DNA of 64,000 nt from a virus: the IMG/VR virus record IMGVR_UViG_3300050015_000276, positions 115,688 to 179,687 of that record. One strand, given 5' to 3'. The notes beneath the pieces are model-generated. The model had not been told where the DNA came from, searched no databases, and saw nothing but the letters and a program-made list of their open reading frames with translations. The position numbers were made by a program, and so were the translations under genes. This document shows positions 17,161-23,441 of the stretch, piece after piece. Every line of letters begins with the position of its first letter. Within the stretch, counting starts at the first letter, position 1.

Positions 17161-17415
17161 ATGCAAATTGTATATAACGGTGATATTAGGTATAGCCAAG
17201 AACTGGCTACAAGTTTAAAACCAGGAACAGTTTTTTGCGGAAAATTTGATAATGGATATTATAATTGTGATAGCACATATATGATTGTGAATCCCACGGA
17301 TGGTTCCAATGGTTGTGATATTATTGTTGATCTTGTAACTGGTGTAGGAACAACAGCAAAAGGTAAAATGATCAAAAATTTGAGGATCTTGGATGCTTGT
17401 CTTACGGTGAAATAA
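17161..17415 (+). CDS. Small unknown protein
   Basis: 84 aa starting 1 nt after the RNA ligase stop. Beta-rich (SLKPGTVFCGKFDNGYYN, SNGCDIIVDLVTGVG); it may be an SH3-like fold. The stop overlaps the next start (TAATG). Confidence 0.6.
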   Translation: MQIVYNGDIRYSQELATSLKPGTVFCGKFDNGYYNCDSTYMIVNPTDGSNGCDIIVDLVTGVGTTAKGKMIKNLRILDACLTVK

Positions 17416-17774
17416 TGCCTAAAAAGAAGACCAGAGTCCAACAAAGAATTGAGGCCGTAAGAGCAAAGGCTCGTCAGTGGACATTTGAAACTTCTGGAAC
17501 TTATACTCTTGGTGGTGATTCTAATTTTGTTGGTAAGGTGAAAGATGAAAATGGAAAGATTGTTCTTATAATTAGAGAAGATCCTATTTATAACCAACTT
17601 TCTTTTCTTTTTAAAGTTACTAAGTATATGGATGATTTAAATGATATGCGCGGCCTGGCCGCATATCTTTGGGACCGAAACCTTATACCTTTGTCAAAAG
17701 AAGAAAAAGAAGAGTGGAAAAAGAAAATAAAACATTCTTCTCCTATTGACATTAAGCATGTAGTTGTTGTATAA
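17415..17774 (+). CDS. Small unknown protein
   Basis: 119 aa, start in a TAATG overlap. The N-terminus is very basic (MPKKKTRVQQRIEAVRAKAR), followed by a beta-rich core and a helical Lys/Glu-rich end. The promoter of the next gene lies inside its last codons. Confidence 0.55.
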   Translation: MPKKKTRVQQRIEAVRAKARQWTFETSGTYTLGGDSNFVGKVKDENGKIVLIIREDPIYNQLSFLFKVTKYMDDLNDMRGLAAYLWDRNLIPLSKEEKEEWKKKIKHSSPIDIKHVVVV

Positions 17775-17775
17775 T
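17746..17775 (+). promoter_or_regulatory. Promoter, leaderless type
   Basis: TTGACA (17746-17751), 18-nt spacer, perfect TATAAT (17770-17775), then 7 nt to ATG 17783. It is embedded in the 3' end of the preceding gene. Confidence 0.7.
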
Positions 17776-17782
17776 AGTAAAG

Positions 17783-18040
17783 ATGATACAAGAAACAAGA
17801 GTAATTTGTAAGGCTTGTGCCACTGGTAATGATAAACATCCCCATAGCGGGGATACAAGAACTTGTATAAACGGTAGATCCGAGTATATTAGGAATTTAC
17901 CGGCCAACCAACAAGTAACACAATTGATGATTCAAGAGAGAATACCAGTATCGATGGGCAAGTTTATAACGGATCTTGCCAAGGAGAGAAAGAAAACTCC
18001 TTGGGAGATTATTGTAGAGGAAGGATTGAATTTACTATGA
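17783..18040 (+). CDS. Small protein with His/Cys motif
   Basis: 85 aa. N-terminal CKACATGNDKHPHSGDTRTC could hold one zinc ion (C-C-H-C). The C-terminus (SMGKFITDLAKERKKTPWEI) looks like a small helical DNA-binding or ribbon-helix-helix-like segment. Unknown function. It starts directly at a promoter and is coupled to the next gene by ATGA. Confidence 0.6.
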   Translation: MIQETRVICKACATGNDKHPHSGDTRTCINGRSEYIRNLPANQQVTQLMIQERIPVSMGKFITDLAKERKKTPWEIIVEEGLNLL

Positions 18041-18255
18041 GTGTGAGAAAGAAAGCTAACCAATTACGTATTGGTGATAAGATCCTTGGAAATACAAATT
18101 ATTACAAGGTTATGTCAGTTCGTAATAGTGCAATGACAGGAAGTACATATCCAGTTATTGAAGTAGAAGATATGTTTGGAAATAAACAGACAATTGAGAC
18201 TGGTGCAAATGAGAAGTTCCAGGATCATTTGTATGAGGTTGAACCAGTAGGTTAA
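18037..18255 (+). CDS. Small unknown protein
   Basis: 72 aa from ATG 18037 (ATGA overlap). Beta-rich with IGDKILGNTNYYKVMSVRN, which looks like a small SH3/KOW-like or SARP-like fold; no family named. It ends 5 nt before tRNA-Ser. Confidence 0.6.
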   Translation: MSVRKKANQLRIGDKILGNTNYYKVMSVRNSAMTGSTYPVIEVEDMFGNKQTIETGANEKFQDHLYEVEPVG

Positions 18256-18260
18256 TATAT

Positions 18261-18354
18261 GGAGAGGTGGCAGAGTCCGGTTTATTGCGCTAGCCTCGAA
18301 AGCTAGAGAACCCTTCTGAGGGTTCCGTGCGTTCAAATCGCACCCTCTCCGCCA
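18261..18354 (+). tRNA. tRNA-Ser(CGA)
   Basis: Acceptor GGAGAGG pairs with CCTCTCC, long variable arm as in class II tRNAs, anticodon stem CTAGC/GCTAG around CTCGAAA (anticodon CGA), discriminator G, CCA encoded. Confidence 0.9.
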
Positions 18355-18355
18355 T

Positions 18356-18434
18356 GCCGGCGTATCCCCTCTGCCTTCTAAGCAGACGAAAGGGTAATTG
18401 GAACATGTGAGTTCGACTCTCACCGTCGGTTCCA
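18356..18434 (+). tRNA. Non-canonical tRNA-Arg(TCT)-like gene without a D-arm
   Basis: One base after tRNA-Ser CCA. Acceptor GCCGGCG pairs with CGTCGGT, T-arm GTGAG-TTCGACT-CTCAC, CCA encoded, and anticodon arm TCTGC-CTTCTAA-GCAGA (TCT). But only 7 nt (TATCCCC) separate acceptor and anticodon stem, so no D-arm can form, while 20 nt separate anticodon stem and T-stem. Total length is close to normal. It could be functional but odd, or a remodelled pseudo-tRNA. Confidence 0.5.
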
Positions 18435-18473
18435 AATTTTATGAACAATGTCGTTTAAAAGTAGGATATCATG

Positions 18474-18600
18474 GTTCTCTGTGTGGGTTCATGAACCACG
18501 CAGAACAAGAATAGGTGGTGGGTGGCGAGCGGTTGACCAGTGACCGGTGGAAGCCGGTATCACACAACGGACGAGGCTTAGGCATCTATTCTTTGGAGGA
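18474..18600 (+). ncRNA. Structured leader before the 18605 gene
   Basis: A long hairpin (18474-18506, GTTCT/AGAAC plus inner pairs) is followed by a domain closed by a perfect 9-bp stem, GAATAGGTG (18509-18517) with CATCTATTC (18583-18591), enclosing ACCGG-tggaag-CCGGT. The closing stem ends 3 nt before the Shine-Dalgarno GGAGGA. The layout is that of a cis-regulatory RNA or riboswitch; I do not recognise a known class. Confidence 0.5.
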
Positions 18601-18604
18601 ATAA

Positions 18605-19024
18605 ATGAGTAAATTGTATAGTTTTACAAATATGTACCTTTCCGATATTCAGAAGGGTATCCAGACAGCGCATCTTCTCAATGAATTTTGGAAAAAATAC
18701 GCATATACGGAAACACTTGGATCTGAAATGCTTACTAATTGGTCTTGTTTGGGCTCAACCATTATCATGTTAAATGGTGGTAATTGTGTGAATTTGAATA
18801 GAATTTCAGATCTTTTTCGTGATGTACGTAATAATTATCCATGGGCATACTTCGAGGAAGAAGCTCTTTATTATTCTCCAACGGCTGTAGGAATTATTCT
18901 TCCGGAAAATTTTAGTACTGCGGAAGATCGAACTGCAAGAATTGCCATGAAATGTTATAATTATCCAAATTTGTTAATGTATGCAAAATTGGCCGAATTG
19001 TTAAATAATTCCTCATTGGCTTGA
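18605..19024 (+). CDS. Unknown phage protein, possible Pth2-like fold
   Basis: 139 aa, start with strong GGAGGA. It contains YLSDIQKGIQTAHLLNEFWK, TIIMLNGGN and PTAVGIILPE. The K-G-I-Q-x-A-H helix and the late T-A-V-G-I strand faintly recall peptidyl-tRNA hydrolase 2, but this is a weak guess. Its leader is strongly structured and tRNA genes lie on both sides. Confidence 0.6.
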   Translation: MSKLYSFTNMYLSDIQKGIQTAHLLNEFWKKYAYTETLGSEMLTNWSCLGSTIIMLNGGNCVNLNRISDLFRDVRNNYPWAYFEEEALYYSPTAVGIILPENFSTAEDRTARIAMKCYNYPNLLMYAKLAELLNNSSLA

Positions 19025-19123
19025 TTTATAAATATATGAGTGAAACATAGATATTGATTCGGTAGCTTTCTTTCATATTAAAGTTATTGAAAAAATTGGT
19101 TTAACAATATCTGAATTGCAATT

Positions 19124-19201
19124 GGCGCTTTAGCTCATCATTGGAAGAGCAAGAATCTTTTAAATTCGAGGTGTCCGGTTCGAGTCCGGAAGGCGCCACC
19201 A
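19124..19201 (+). tRNA. tRNA-Lys(TTT)
   Basis: Acceptor GGCGCTT pairs with AGGCGCC, D-arm GCTCATCATTGGAAGAGC, loop CTTTTAA (anticodon TTT), T-arm TCCGG-TTCGAGT-CCGGA, CCA encoded. The outermost anticodon-stem pair is a mismatch. Confidence 0.85.
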
Positions 19202-19211
19202 AAATTTCTTG

Positions 19212-19240
19212 TTGACATTGTTGTGAAATTGTGATACTCT
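19212..19240 (+). promoter_or_regulatory. Promoter with a 5' leader
   Basis: TTGACA (19212-19217), 17-nt spacer ending TTGTGA, TACTCT (19235-19240). Unlike most promoters here it is followed by a leader of about 53 nt with a CGTAG/CTACG hairpin and an AAAAGGA ribosome-binding site. Confidence 0.65.
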
Positions 19241-19299
19241 ATATTAGAGCGTAGAAATTACTACGTATCGAAATTGTACCAAATAAAAGGACAAATATT

Positions 19300-19641
19300 A
19301 TGAAATTTACAAATGCAAATATGGGCAAGGTTGTGATTCGTTTTCGTCATCGCCTTCCGTCCGTGACAATTCCTAACCAGAATAACAGCTTGGTTTCTAC
19401 TATTAATGGTATGAAGTTTAACCAAGGCTGTACTGAATGCACCATTAACATTGATTGCGATGAGTCTAATTCTCCAATGTATGTTTTCTTTGGGGAAGCT
19501 CTCACACATCCAGCAGACAATTATAAGAAGGAAACAGGTCGCCTACTTTCTCTTACCAGGGCAGTAGAGGCGATGGTTGCTTCCAAGTTGTTTTCTGAAG
19601 CTGATGGCCGTGCTGTAATGGTTGGTTATTATAGTCGTTAA
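19300..19641 (+). CDS. Unknown phage protein
   Basis: 113 aa. It begins MKFTNANMGKVVIRFRHRLP; the middle has CTECTINIDCDESNSPMYVF and the end a short helix (LTRAVEAMVASKLF). No family recognised. Confidence 0.6.
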   Translation: MKFTNANMGKVVIRFRHRLPSVTIPNQNNSLVSTINGMKFNQGCTECTINIDCDESNSPMYVFFGEALTHPADNYKKETGRLLSLTRAVEAMVASKLFSEADGRAVMVGYYSR

Positions 19642-19655
19642 TAAAATTGAGGTCG

Positions 19656-19717
19656 AGCGACCGGTAATGGCAGGGTAAAACAATACACTATCCGTGTGGT
19701 GTCGCTTAGGTCCTGCA
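19656..19717 (+). ncRNA. Candidate H-type pseudoknot in the leader of the nucleotidyltransferase gene
   Basis: AGCGAC (19656-19661) can pair with GTCGCT (19701-19706) and GCAGGG (19670-19675) with TCCTGC (19711-19716). The order 5'-5'-3'-3' makes an H-type pseudoknot; a small ACAC/GTGT hairpin (19685-19697) lies in the loop. It ends 12 nt before ATG 19729, so it could control translation. Confidence 0.45.
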
Positions 19718-19728
19718 ACCGTAATTTT

Positions 19729-20514
19729 ATGTTTAATATAAAAGACTTCCATCTCGGTGATCGTGTAGGAAATTATATCTTGGTTGGTCAATTAGGATCT
19801 AAGGCCTACGGAACCAATACACCTGAATCAGATGATGATTTTACTGGTGTGGTAGTTGCACCTCTTTCTCATTATATTGGTCTTAAGAAATGGGAAAATG
19901 ATGGAACACTTAAGATCGATTTGAAAGAAAGCCATAATGTGGAAATGACAGCTTTTGATGTCCGCAAATTTATTAGATTGGCATTGGCTTTTAATCCAAA
20001 TATCATTCCACTTCTATATCTTCGGCAACAAGATTACGAAATTATTACTGATGGCGGCCAGAAACTTATTTCTGTGCGTGATGCCTTTACCAGTAAACGA
20101 GCATACGCCACAATGATTGGATATGCATATTCGCAGAGACATGCGGTAGTAAATTGTAATACTGGAAAACTTGGTAAGAAACGCAAAGATTTGGTTGCTA
20201 AATTTGGGTATGATACCAAATATGCGAGTCATACTATCCGAATTTTAAATATGGCGATTGAATTCTTCCGAGATGGTAAATTAAATGTATATAGGGCCTT
20301 TGATAGAGATGAATTATTGGATATTCGACAAGGTCGCTGGACTCTTGGACAATGGATTTCTGAAGTTGACAATTTACTTACAAAGGCGAAAGAGGCAGAA
20401 AAGGAAAGTAATCTTCCAGAAACTCCCGATTTCGAGAGAGTAAATGATTTGTGTATGGAGTTAATTGAAACGTATGCAAAGGATGATTGGAATTATGTCT
20501 ATGACGGCACTTAG
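19729..20514 (+). CDS. Nucleotidyltransferase (DNA polymerase beta / MNT superfamily)
   Basis: 261 aa from ATG 19729. The signature GSKAYGTNTPESDDDFTGVV is the G-S-x-(A/Y)-x-G-x(n)-D-x-D active-site block of the Pol-beta nucleotidyltransferase superfamily. The rest is helical with KRKDLVAKFGYDTKYASH. Related phage proteins transfer a nucleotide to an unknown acceptor. The 3' end overlaps a 31-aa membrane peptide gene, which is coupled to a macro-domain gene. Confidence 0.75.
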   Translation: MFNIKDFHLGDRVGNYILVGQLGSKAYGTNTPESDDDFTGVVVAPLSHYIGLKKWENDGTLKIDLKESHNVEMTAFDVRKFIRLALAFNPNIIPLLYLRQQDYEIITDGGQKLISVRDAFTSKRAYATMIGYAYSQRHAVVNCNTGKLGKKRKDLVAKFGYDTKYASHTIRILNMAIEFFRDGKLNVYRAFDRDELLDIRQGRWTLGQWISEVDNLLTKAKEAEKESNLPETPDFERVNDLCMELIETYAKDDWNYVYDGT

Positions 20515-20590
20515 AAAATTCCAATATGGATCTCTTATATTTGCGGTTATCCTCGGGTTTGCAGAGTGGTTAGCTTGGAGATTACTATGA
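20495..20590 (+). CDS. Tiny membrane protein coupled to both neighbours
   Basis: 31 aa: basic N-terminus (MSMTALRKFQYG) and one transmembrane helix (SLIFAVILGFAEWLAWRLL). It starts inside the end of the nucleotidyltransferase gene (20-bp overlap; an alternative start is ATG 20501) and its TGA overlaps ATG 20587 of the macro-domain gene. Tight coupling on both sides supports a real gene. Confidence 0.6.
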   Translation: MSMTALRKFQYGSLIFAVILGFAEWLAWRLL

Positions 20591-21054
20591 AAGAAATTAA
20601 AGGTAATTTGTGGGATTTTCAATGTAGTCCTGATTTTTCACCTGTAGTTATTACTACTAATTGCAATGTAAATTACAAGGGTGACGCTGTAATGGGTAAG
20701 GGTATCGCTTTAGAAGCAAAGCAACATTATCCTGGTTTGCCAAAAATGTTAGGAAAACACATTGAACGGTATTTTGATCGTGTAAAATATTTTACAACAT
20801 GTAATTTGTATGTATTGCCTACTAAGTATAATTGGTGGGAAAAATCTAATATTGAATTGATTGAACAGGGTATAATATCATTAGAATCAATTGTTAATTT
20901 GCAATGTTATTATTACAAAGAACAACCAGAAAAATATAAGAAGATTTATATGGTTCGTCCTGGATGTGCAAATGGACAGTTGAATTGGGAAATTGATGTT
21001 AAACCTATTTTAGTCAAATACCTCGATGACCGTTTTATTGTGGTGAATAAATAG
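20587..21054 (+). CDS. Macro-domain protein (ADP-ribose binding/processing)
   Basis: 155 aa from ATG 20587. It has the macro-domain core: an early strand MKEIKGNLWDF, then VVITTNCNVNYKGDAVMGKG and IALEAKQHYPG, and a later RPGCANGQLNW. The VMGKGIAL phosphate-binding loop is like that of phage and eukaryotic ADP-ribose 1''-phosphate phosphatases. It may remove or bind ADP-ribose or its phosphates, which arise from tRNA splicing-type repair or from NAD+-based defence. It is in an operon with a nucleotidyltransferase. Confidence 0.75.
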   Translation: MKEIKGNLWDFQCSPDFSPVVITTNCNVNYKGDAVMGKGIALEAKQHYPGLPKMLGKHIERYFDRVKYFTTCNLYVLPTKYNWWEKSNIELIEQGIISLESIVNLQCYYYKEQPEKYKKIYMVRPGCANGQLNWEIDVKPILVKYLDDRFIVVNK

Positions 21055-21061
21055 TTTTAAC

Positions 21062-21090
21062 TTGACAACATGTGTCGAGTGTGATAAAAT
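21062..21090 (+). promoter_or_regulatory. Promoter before the GC-rich palindrome
   Basis: TTGACA (21062-21067), 17-nt spacer ending GTGTGA, TAAAAT (21085-21090). Downstream is a five-codon ORF (ATG 21103) and then a GC-only palindrome rather than a gene. Confidence 0.6.
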
Positions 21091-21115
21091 AGTATTTGAT
21101 AAATGGTCCCAAGTC

Positions 21116-21147
21116 GTTAACGCGCCGGCGCGCGCCGGCGTTTAACG
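21116..21147 (+). repeat. GC-only palindrome (tandem CGCGCCGGCG)
   Basis: CGCGCCGGCG is repeated twice in tandem (21121-21140), making CGCCGGCGCGCGCCGGCG a perfect 18-nt palindrome, flanked by GTTAA and TTTAAC that can extend a hairpin. No other stretch like it was noticed in this AT-rich window. No T run follows. Possible roles: attenuator after promoter 21062, protein-binding site or cloning/assembly artefact. Confidence 0.5.
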
Positions 21148-21268
21148 TACACAGTTTCCAAATAAATATCGTTTTTTGGAATTAAAATTGAACTTACCGG
21201 TTGTACGATGAACCTTGTAGTCCAATCTGGAGCGCGTTCGTTTGGTAAATCGCGTGAGGGACCGATAC
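21148..21268. other. Intergenic stretch with a 27-codon ORF
   Basis: No convincing gene. On the + strand a small frame runs from ATG 21208 to a stop at 21289 (MNLVVQSGARSFGKSREGPI and a few more residues), overlapping the next promoter. The sequence here is richer in CG dinucleotides than its surroundings. It may be a gene remnant. Confidence 0.3.
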
Positions 21269-21297
21269 TTGACAATACAAATGAAAAGTAGTATACT
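21269..21297 (+). promoter_or_regulatory. Promoter
   Basis: TTGACA (21269-21274), 17-nt spacer, TATACT (21292-21297). A GTG start lies 6 nt further (21304), as in the leaderless set; ATG 21319 in the same frame has a weak GAGAG ribosome-binding site. Confidence 0.65.
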
Positions 21298-21318
21298 TTA
21301 ATAGTGAGAGAAAATATT

Positions 21319-21516
21319 ATGACTTTACAACGTGCATTGGCTATCTTGACTAAGTTTTTTGTAGTTAACGGTGATTGTTTTCGTTCGTTGTCTAAGACGT
21401 CCACTATTGCATGGGCGCAACAGATTAAGGACTCCACAAAAGTGAAGCTAGGCGATTGCTATTTGCTAACACAACAGCAACACGCTTTTCTGATTGGGGA
21501 GATTTTGAATTTTTAG
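21319..21516 (+). CDS. Small unknown protein
   Basis: 65 aa from ATG 21319 (70 aa if leaderless GTG 21304 is used). Contains ALAILTKFFVVNGD and a C-terminal LLTQQQHAFLIGEIL helix. No family recognised. Confidence 0.55.
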   Translation: MTLQRALAILTKFFVVNGDCFRSLSKTSTIAWAQQIKDSTKVKLGDCYLLTQQQHAFLIGEILNF

Positions 21517-21526
21517 AGTGAAAATT

Positions 21527-21763
21527 ATGGCACAACGAAATTGTAGTAATCAGAAATGTACAGGTAAGGCCAATGGCCGGAATGTTTTTTGTTCAAAGTG
21601 TTGGTTTCATGTTCCTGGAGATCTTAGAGCCGCTATCAGAAAGGATAGTGAAAAGGGAGAACATACTTTGAGGGCCCAACCGAGCCGTGAGTGGTTGTCG
21701 ATGGCACTGCGATCTATTAATGATCGCCGACCAGTTAGCAATCAAGTAAGCGAAATCGTGTAG
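21527..21763 (+). CDS. Small zinc-ribbon protein
   Basis: 78 aa from ATG 21527. CSNQKCTGKANGRNVFCSKC is a C-x4-C...C-x2-C zinc site; the rest is a basic helix (LRAAIRKDSEKG). A possible nucleic-acid-binding adaptor. GTG 21518 is an alternative start. Confidence 0.6.
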   Translation: MAQRNCSNQKCTGKANGRNVFCSKCWFHVPGDLRAAIRKDSEKGEHTLRAQPSREWLSMALRSINDRRPVSNQVSEIV

Positions 21764-21770
21764 ATATTTG

Positions 21771-21865
21771 TGTGCTGGTGGCAAAAGTTATGGAATACCA
21801 TAGCGCCTAGCTGTAGGGTATAACCAGTTCCCACCCCTATTAGGGAACAACATACAGTCAGCACA
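21771..21865 (+). ncRNA. Structured intergenic RNA candidate
   Basis: Closed by a perfect 7-bp stem TGTGCTG (21771-21777) with CAGCACA (21859-21865). Inside are TATGG-aata-CCATA and GTTCCC...GGGAAC hairpins, giving a three- or four-way junction. It is not a tRNA and encodes no protein. Part of the tRNA array. Confidence 0.45.
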
Positions 21866-21898
21866 TTACAGTAATAGGGAAAGATAGACTTAAAGAAG

Positions 21899-21970
21899 CA
21901 CCGTTCGTCTAGTGGTTAGGACAAGTCCGAGAGGCGAAACATTGGTTCGAATCCAATACGGAAGCCACCA
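21899..21970 (+). tRNA. Degenerate tRNA-like gene (Glu/Gln-like)
   Basis: A normal D-arm (GTCTAGTGGTTAGGAC) and T-arm (ATTGG-TTCGAAT-CCAAT) and a 3' CCA are present, but only 18 nt lie between D-arm and T-arm, too few for an anticodon arm plus variable loop, and only CCGT/ACGG of the acceptor pairs. Probably a decayed tRNA or a tRNA-like element; 5' boundary uncertain. Confidence 0.4.
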
Positions 21971-22044
21971 TCTTTTTGGAACAAAAAGAGCCGACGGGCT
22001 CGCAGTGAAATCCTTTCCCACCGGTATAAATATTGTTAGTATGC
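21971..22044. other. Spacer with two hairpins between tRNA-like genes
   Basis: CTTTTTG-gaa-CAAAAAG (21972-21988) followed by GAGCC/GGCTC (21988-22001). No coding sense. Could act in tRNA processing or termination. Confidence 0.35.
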
Positions 22045-22123
22045 GGGGTATGGAGTTGCATGAAGTGACTGCCGCACTTGCAATGCGGAAAACAGCAGGG
22101 TTTGATTCCCTGATACTCCACCA
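22045..22123 (+). tRNA. tRNA-Ala(TGC)
   Basis: Acceptor GGGGTAT pairs with ATACTCC, anticodon stem CCGCA/TGCGG around CTTGCAA (TGC), T-arm CAGGG-TTTGATT-CCCTG, CCA encoded. The D-loop lacks the usual GG. Confidence 0.8.
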
Positions 22124-22131
22124 ATAATTTT

Positions 22132-22338
22132 ATGTTGAGAAAATGTAAATATTCTCGTTGTGGAGAACGTCGATCAAATTGGTGTGTTCCGTATAAACCA
22201 CGGGAACCACAGATGATTGAAGAACCATATGAATATTGTTCTTTTGAGTGCGCTTGTTACGATGGTGCTTTTTGTATAAATTGTGGTGTGTTAGAAGAAA
22301 AACATAAACACAAAGAAGATTGTCACTATAATGGATGA
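22132..22338 (+). CDS. Small cysteine-rich (zinc finger-like) protein
   Basis: 68 aa with many Cys and His residues (CKYSRCGERRSNWC, YCSFECACYDGAFC, HKHKEDCH). Probably binds two zinc ions in a treble-clef arrangement. It lies between tRNA-Ala and tRNA-Cys. Function unknown. Confidence 0.6.
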   Translation: MLRKCKYSRCGERRSNWCVPYKPREPQMIEEPYEYCSFECACYDGAFCINCGVLEEKHKHKEDCHYNG

Positions 22339-22350
22339 GTTTATTTTAAT

Positions 22351-22427
22351 GCGTCGGTAGCTAAGTGGATTAAAGCACAGGTCTGCAAAACCTGGAATCG
22401 TAGGTTCGAATCCTACCCGGTGCTCCA
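22351..22427 (+). tRNA. tRNA-Cys(GCA)
   Basis: Acceptor GCGTCGG pairs with CCGGTGC, anticodon stem CAGGT/ACCTG around CTGCAAA (GCA), T-arm GTAGG-TTCGAAT-CCTAC, CCA encoded. Confidence 0.92.
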
Positions 22428-22451
22428 ATATTCGTGGTTGTAGGAAAAAAT

Positions 22452-23156
22452 ATGAAACGTCAAACAAGAGAAAATAATCGCCGGCTCCAACAGTTGCAAT
22501 TGCAATTGAGACAAGCCCAATGTGAAAAGGAACAATGGGCTCTTACTATTGGTGACTTGCAAGCGCAAATTGCTGAATTGGGAGATTCTGAGGAATTTGA
22601 AGATTCTGAGGATTCGGCCGCTGAACTTCGTGAGGATCTAGGGGCTTTACAAGAGTCGTATGACAGTCTTTATGAAGAATTGATGGATAAAGATGCCGAT
22701 CTTGAATCTTTGCAAGATGATTTAGATGCGGCCCAGAGTGAATTGGATGCTGTCAGGAGTGATCTAGAAACTGTACAGAATGAAAATGAAGATTTGTCGT
22801 GTCAATTGACAGATCAGTATAATGATATCGAGGAACTTGAGAGTGAATTGGAAGATTTTCGAGAAGGGGGAGAAGAAGCAGAAGGCCTTCGAGAAGATTT
22901 GGAAAGTGTTAGGGAAGAACTAGAGGAAGTTCAGAATGAGCTTAATGAACTCCGAGATGAAAATTATGAGTTGAGAAGTCAACTTGATGAATCCGAGCAA
23001 GTTCCTGAGGAAATGGATAGTCTAAAGGACCAGCTTTCTGATTTTGAAACTCAAGTTGATTATTTGGAATCGGAAAATGCTAGATATGAAGAAGAAATTG
23101 ATGATTTGAAATTTACTATTGATAAGCTTCAACAGAAGTTGAGTTTTAAGCTTTAA
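22452..23156 (+). CDS. Long coiled-coil protein
   Basis: 234 aa, almost entirely heptad repeats rich in Glu, Asp, Leu and Gln (LESLQDDLDAAQSELDAVRS, then similar stretches to the end). It has no head domain. It resembles tropomyosin or SMC arms by composition only. It may be a scaffold or structural protein. Start ATG 22452. Confidence 0.6.
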   Translation: MKRQTRENNRRLQQLQLQLRQAQCEKEQWALTIGDLQAQIAELGDSEEFEDSEDSAAELREDLGALQESYDSLYEELMDKDADLESLQDDLDAAQSELDAVRSDLETVQNENEDLSCQLTDQYNDIEELESELEDFREGGEEAEGLREDLESVREELEEVQNELNELRDENYELRSQLDESEQVPEEMDSLKDQLSDFETQVDYLESENARYEEEIDDLKFTIDKLQQKLSFKL

Positions 23157-23163
23157 GTGGTAT

Positions 23164-23183
23164 ACCGGTATGAGAATACCGGT
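23164..23183 (+). terminator. Perfect hairpin after the coiled-coil gene
   Basis: ACCGGTAT-GAGA-ATACCGGT, 8 bp with a tetraloop, 8 nt after the stop codon. No T run follows, so it may protect the 3' end or separate the tRNAs rather than terminate. Confidence 0.4.
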
Positions 23184-23217
23184 CGGAGTAGTAAACGTAC
23201 TAAATAGTAATAAGATT

Positions 23218-23305
23218 GGTAGTATAGTCTCGTACGGCGCGGAGGGCAGACTGTAAATCTGTTGTCTCATAGAAGGCCCAGATAGTTCGATTCTATCTAT
23301 TACCA
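23218..23305 (+). tRNA. tRNA-Tyr(GTA)
   Basis: Acceptor GGTAGTA pairs with TATTACC, loop CTGTAAA (GTA), class II length with an extended variable arm, T-arm GATAG-TTCGATT-CTATC. CCA is not encoded, unlike most other tRNAs here. Confidence 0.85.
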
Positions 23306-23327
23306 ACATATAAGTTTATTGAATTTT

Positions 23328-23413
23328 GGCGGGGTGGTGGAACGGTATACACACCAGTTTCAAGAACTGGCGCCCGAAAGGGTATGAGAGTTCGAATCTC
23401 TCGCCCGCTACCA
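23328..23413 (+). tRNA. tRNA-Leu(CAA)
   Basis: Anticodon stem CCAGT/ACTGG around TTCAAGA (CAA), variable arm CGCCCGAAAGGGT, T-arm GAGAG-TTCGAAT-CTCTC, acceptor GGCGGG pairs with CCCGCT, CCA encoded. Confidence 0.88.
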
Positions 23414-23441
23414 AAATATTGAAAGACCCTAATGAGTAATT

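Noticed and set aside
21117-21437. Minus-strand reading frame of 106 codons.
   Set aside because: It runs through the GC palindrome, a promoter and the start of a + strand gene, and has no ribosome-binding site.
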